26,432 bases of DNA from an uncultured Prevotella sp. (GTDB taxonomy: Bacteria; Bacteroidota; Bacteroidia; Bacteroidales; Bacteroidaceae): NCBI GenBank assembly GCA_905372445.1, contig CAJPPF010000013.1, positions 1 through 26,432 of the forward strand, given 5' to 3'. The notes below the pieces were generated by a model. It saw only the letters and a list, made by a program, of their open reading frames with translations, was not told the origin of the DNA and ran no database searches. Positions 23,555 to 26,432 of this stretch are shown in pieces; position 1 is the first letter of the stretch, and the number at the start of each line of letters is the position of its first letter. The position numbers and the translations under genes were made by a program.

Positions 23555-25801
23555 ATGAAAAAAATCTGTTACTTTCTACTATTCCTTATATCAGGTTTAC
23601 AGGTCCATGCTGAAGACCACACCAAGTATGTCAATCCGTTCATAGGCACACAGACCGACGCTACGGGAGCTCTCTCCGGTTCAACGTTCCCCGGAGCATG
23701 CGTGCCGTTAGGACTTGTGCAACTGTGTCCTGAGCATGAACAGTATGTAACGTGGGATCCTTGCTGTGGCTACGACTACAACAAGAACCGCATCTACGGC
23801 TTCACACATACACATCTTTCAGGAACGGGATGCACAGACCTCATTGACATCTCGCTTATGCCTGTTGCCGGCGACAGGACAACAACCGAGCGGCTTGCCA
23901 AGGGCGACTTCTCGCAGACGATGAACCACGCGGATGAAGGTGCCACACCGGGCTATTACTGGGTGAAACTGCAGGAGTCCGGCGTGAAAGTAGAGACCTC
24001 TGCCACCGAGCATTCCGGCATACATAAATACACATTCCCACAGGGCGCCGGTCAGCAGGTGGTGCTCGATATCGACCGTTCGACCTATCGTGGCGACGAT
24101 GCCTATTATGTTGTTGAGGGACAACGCAGATATGCTGTGCTTAACGCGCAGCTTAGAATCGTCGACGACCATACCATCGAAGGCTACCGCATCATCACGG
24201 GCTGGGCAAAGGTGCGCAAGATATATTTCCGCGCCGAGTTCTCCAAGCCTTTCACCGAGACGCTGATGATGGACGGCAAGCGCAGCGTTGGCACAGGAAG
24301 GATTGTTAACGGCAAGGCTCTACGCGCAGCCCTGTCGTTCAATAACGACGACACGCAGCTTATGGTAAAGGTGGCGCTATCGGCTGTCGACCAAGAGGGA
24401 GCACGCAGAAATTTTGCCGCCGAATGCCAAAGCTGGGACTTCGACGACTACACCAAGGCAGCCCACGACAAGTGGGAACGTGAGTTGGCAAAGATTGACG
24501 TGGAAGGCGTAGAGACGGAAAAGACAATATTCTATACCGGATTGTATCACACCTTGATACAGCCAAACGTGATGAGCGACGTTGACGGACGCTATCTCGA
24601 CACCAACTACGATGTGAAGCAGATGCCGGAAGGCAAGAAATACTACTCTACTTTCTCGCTGTGGGACACTTTCCGCGCTGCTCATCCACTCTATAATCTC
24701 ATCAGTCCTCAGTATGCAGCCGATTTCGTCAACTCAATGATTCTTCACCAACAGACCTACGGCTATCTGCCGATATGGGACCTTTGGGGACAGGACAACT
24801 ACTGCATGATAGGCAATCACGCCATACCGGTGCTCTCACGCGCCATACTTTCCGACATTCCCGGCATCGATAAGGAAGCTGCATATAAGGCGATTTATGA
24901 GAGTTCCACCCTATCCCACCGCAATTCTCCATTTGAGATATGGGAGAAATACGGTTATATGCCGGAGCCACTGCAGAGCCAGTCGGTATCGATAACCCTT
25001 GAGCAGGCTTTCGACGACTGGTGCGTATATGCCGTAGCGAATGCGCTCGGCAAGGCAGACGACGCCGAGCGGTTCCTTAAACGTTCGGAATATTACCGCA
25101 ATCTGTTCGACCCTTCTATAGGATTCTTTGCACCAAAAGACGAGCATGGCAACTGGATTCGTCCGTTCGACCCGCTGGGATACGGCTCTAATGGCGGCAA
25201 TCCGTTCACCGAAGGCAACGCATGGCAGTATCTTTGGTTCGTACCACACAACCCGCAGAGACTCATCGAACTGTTCGGCGGAAGGCAGAAATTCATTGAT
25301 AAGCTCAACGAGAACTTCACACTTGAGGTGAAGCCTGACAGCCACAACGAGAACGCCAGTGGTTTCATCGGTCAGTATGCCCACGGCAACGAACCGTCAC
25401 ATCACACCGTCTACCTGTATAACTTTGCCGGTCAGCCTTGGCGTACGCAGGAACTCATCAACGAGGTGCGCACGAAATTCTACAACGACAAACCGTACGG
25501 TTATGCCGGCAACGACGACTGCGGACAGATGTCGGCATGGTACATCTTCTCGTCAATGGGCTTCTATCCGTTCAATGCCGGCAGCGACGACTTCGTCATC
25601 GGCACTCCGCTCTTCACCACAGCGACCATACATCTCGACAACGGCAACACATTCACTATCAAGGCGCCACGCAAGAACAGCAAAGAGATATATGTCAAGA
25701 GCGTCAAATTGAACGGCAGACCACTGACCGACCTACACATCAGCCAGCAACAGATAATGCAAGGCGGCACTTTGGAGTTCAAGATGTCGGCAAGGAAATA
25801 A
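23555..25801 (+). CDS. Exported GH92 alpha-mannosidase (canonical)
   Basis: 748 residues with a signal peptide (MKKICYFLLFLISGLQVHAE). All standard GH92 motifs are present: KYVNPFIGT at the start, GSTFPGACVPLGLVQLCPE, GFTHTHLSGTGCTD from residue 82, YSTFSLWDTFRAAHPL, EGNAWQYLWFVPHN with the probable general acid E553, GNEPSHH (611-617) and the acidic catalytic/calcium loop GNDDCGQMSAWY from 652. The length is the family norm. It should be a calcium-dependent exo-alpha-1,2-type mannosidase trimming high-mannose N-glycans or yeast mannan. It is a single-gene unit with its own promoter and a hairpin downstream, transcribed divergently from the PCMD operon. Confidence 0.95.
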   Translation: MKKICYFLLFLISGLQVHAEDHTKYVNPFIGTQTDATGALSGSTFPGACVPLGLVQLCPEHEQYVTWDPCCGYDYNKNRIYGFTHTHLSGTGCTDLIDISLMPVAGDRTTTERLAKGDFSQTMNHADEGATPGYYWVKLQESGVKVETSATEHSGIHKYTFPQGAGQQVVLDIDRSTYRGDDAYYVVEGQRRYAVLNAQLRIVDDHTIEGYRIITGWAKVRKIYFRAEFSKPFTETLMMDGKRSVGTGRIVNGKALRAALSFNNDDTQLMVKVALSAVDQEGARRNFAAECQSWDFDDYTKAAHDKWERELAKIDVEGVETEKTIFYTGLYHTLIQPNVMSDVDGRYLDTNYDVKQMPEGKKYYSTFSLWDTFRAAHPLYNLISPQYAADFVNSMILHQQTYGYLPIWDLWGQDNYCMIGNHAIPVLSRAILSDIPGIDKEAAYKAIYESSTLSHRNSPFEIWEKYGYMPEPLQSQSVSITLEQAFDDWCVYAVANALGKADDAERFLKRSEYYRNLFDPSIGFFAPKDEHGNWIRPFDPLGYGSNGGNPFTEGNAWQYLWFVPHNPQRLIELFGGRQKFIDKLNENFTLEVKPDSHNENASGFIGQYAHGNEPSHHTVYLYNFAGQPWRTQELINEVRTKFYNDKPYGYAGNDDCGQMSAWYIFSSMGFYPFNAGSDDFVIGTPLFTTATIHLDNGNTFTIKAPRKNSKEIYVKSVKLNGRPLTDLHISQQQIMQGGTLEFKMSARK

Positions 25802-25892
25802 CACTGATGCTGGCAGAGAAGCAATGTCGTTCCCATACAAAAGGAATTAACCATTGAGTAATGATGATAAAGGATTGGCAAATGAATACAGA

Positions 25893-25933
25893 GGCTCGGG
25901 ATAAGTTCTTCTATAAAGACTTTATTCCGAGCC
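25893..25933 (+). terminator. Hairpin after the GH92 gene
   Basis: Stem GGCTCGGGATAA (25893-25904) with TTATTCCGAGCC (25922-25933), one G-T pair. It has no clear T-run after it; repeat copy 3 begins 5 bp later. Confidence 0.65.
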
Positions 25934-25937
25934 TGCG

Positions 25938-26325
25938 TGTGTAAAGAAAAATCATCGTCGTAATTTTCAGCAAAATAGAAAACCAAAAGCGATAAATTGC
26001 TAAGTCTGCATGGCATAAAACCACTTCTTTGAGAACCGACAAAAGCAGCAAACAACATAATTCCATGCTTTTCGCAACGCAAAGCGGCGTTTCTTGACAC
26101 TGAAAACTGCTTTTCTTGCGGCAAGAAACGACTGTTTTAGCCTCAAGAAACGGCGGTTTTTAAAACTGATTCGTATTCGTGTCGGCATAAAAATCGTTTA
26201 CCACACTGATTATCAGTACCTTTCATGTAATATCAAAAATAAGCGTTTTTCGGCACGAAGGGCAACGTGCCGGCAAATATCGGCTGTATTCGCGGTCAGG
26301 ACAGCTGTTTTGTTGATTTTATTCG
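25938..26325 (-). repeat. Interspersed ~390-bp non-coding repeat, copy 3 (inverted)
   Basis: Reverse-strand copy of the blocks at 4-388 and 13147-13543, beginning TGTAAAGAAAAATCATCG. The four 22-bp units are at 26074-26095, 26096-26117, 26118-26139 and 26140-26161. It is the most diverged copy, but the unit length and number are unchanged, as are CATAAAACCAC, TAATTCCATGCTTTT, AAACTGATTCG, AAATAAGCGTTTTTCG and CGGCAAATATCGGCTGTATT. It fills most of the gene-free stretch 25802-26432; nothing else coding is seen there. Confidence 0.85.
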
Positions 26326-26334
26326 CATATATTG

Positions 26335-26361
26335 AAGGGGCGTGATTTATCACGTTTCACC
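26335..26361 (+). repeat. Fifth copy of the GTGATTTATCAC palindromic element
   Basis: AGGGGCGTGATTTATCACG followed by TTTCACC matches the elements in the 6046-6262 cluster over nearly its full length. Here it is single, immediately outside the end of repeat copy 3. Confidence 0.75.
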
Positions 26362-26432
26362 TTAGCGTGTTCTGTCCATTGCGTGGCATAATATTTCTCT
26401 GCATGCCGATATTTATCTGTACAGCGAAGGGG

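Noticed and set aside
4..26325. Composite transposon flanked by repeat copies
   Set aside because: No transposase, terminal inverted repeats or target duplications are visible, and the enclosed genes include core genes (typA, rpsO, tRNA).
26094..26345. Short reading frames inside the ~390-bp repeats (peptides with KKRRFLK-like stretches)
   Set aside because: They follow the 22-bp units, occur on both strands, start at different places in each copy and are not conserved as a protein, so they are by-products of the repeat.

Overview
The window looks like a chromosomal segment from a member of the Bacteroidales, most likely Prevotella or a close relative. Pointers are the recurring Bacteroidota-type promoter (TTG, 19-21 nt, then TAnnTTTG), lack of Shine-Dalgarno dependence, many Sec-exported glycan-degrading enzymes (GH27, GH2, two GH92), domains typical of this phylum (PCMD, calycin-like, OMP beta-barrel), C-terminal tails of the YNLSGQR type linked to type IX secretion, and a TGS-domain nucleoside kinase. 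The species cannot be fixed from sequence alone.

Layout. 1-634: copy 1 of a ~390-bp non-coding repeat, then the promoter of a nucleoside kinase (635-2311). 2555-5960: a secreted GH27 alpha-galactosidase and a small lipoprotein of unknown function, separated by a strong terminator. 5961-6349: a non-coding spacer with four copies of a GTGATTTATCAC palindrome arranged as nested inverted repeats. 6350-12747 (minus strand): a divergent GH92, then a two-gene unit in which a beta-trefoil-bearing GH2 beta-galactosidase is followed by an outer-membrane beta-barrel protein. This unit has a possible ~300-nt leader holding a 41-codon ORF. 13147-13543: repeat copy 2, lying between the GH2 promoter region and the typA stop codon. 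13548-18129 is core housekeeping: typA/bipA, tRNA-Pro(TGG), a PurF paralogue without the catalytic cysteine, and rpsO.

18215-23425 (minus strand) is a tightly packed six-gene unit: PCMD lipoprotein, beta-barrel outer-membrane protein, calycin-like exported protein, small tail-bearing protein, Cthe_2159-type carbohydrate-binding beta-helix protein, and a PnuC-family transporter. The first five look like a cell-surface/outer-membrane assembly of unknown role. Divergently from it runs a canonical GH92 alpha-mannosidase (23555-25801). 25802-26432 holds a terminator hairpin, inverted repeat copy 3 and a fifth copy of the palindromic element.

How it fits together: the glycosidases (alpha-galactosidase, beta-galactosidase, alpha-mannosidases) suit stepwise trimming of plant galactosides or host/yeast glycans, but there is no SusC/SusD pair in view, so this is not a classical polysaccharide utilisation locus. 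The items most worth follow-up are the 22-bp-unit repeat family, the PurF-like protein that keeps its probable Fe-S cysteines but has lost its glutaminase residues, and the six-gene surface operon.
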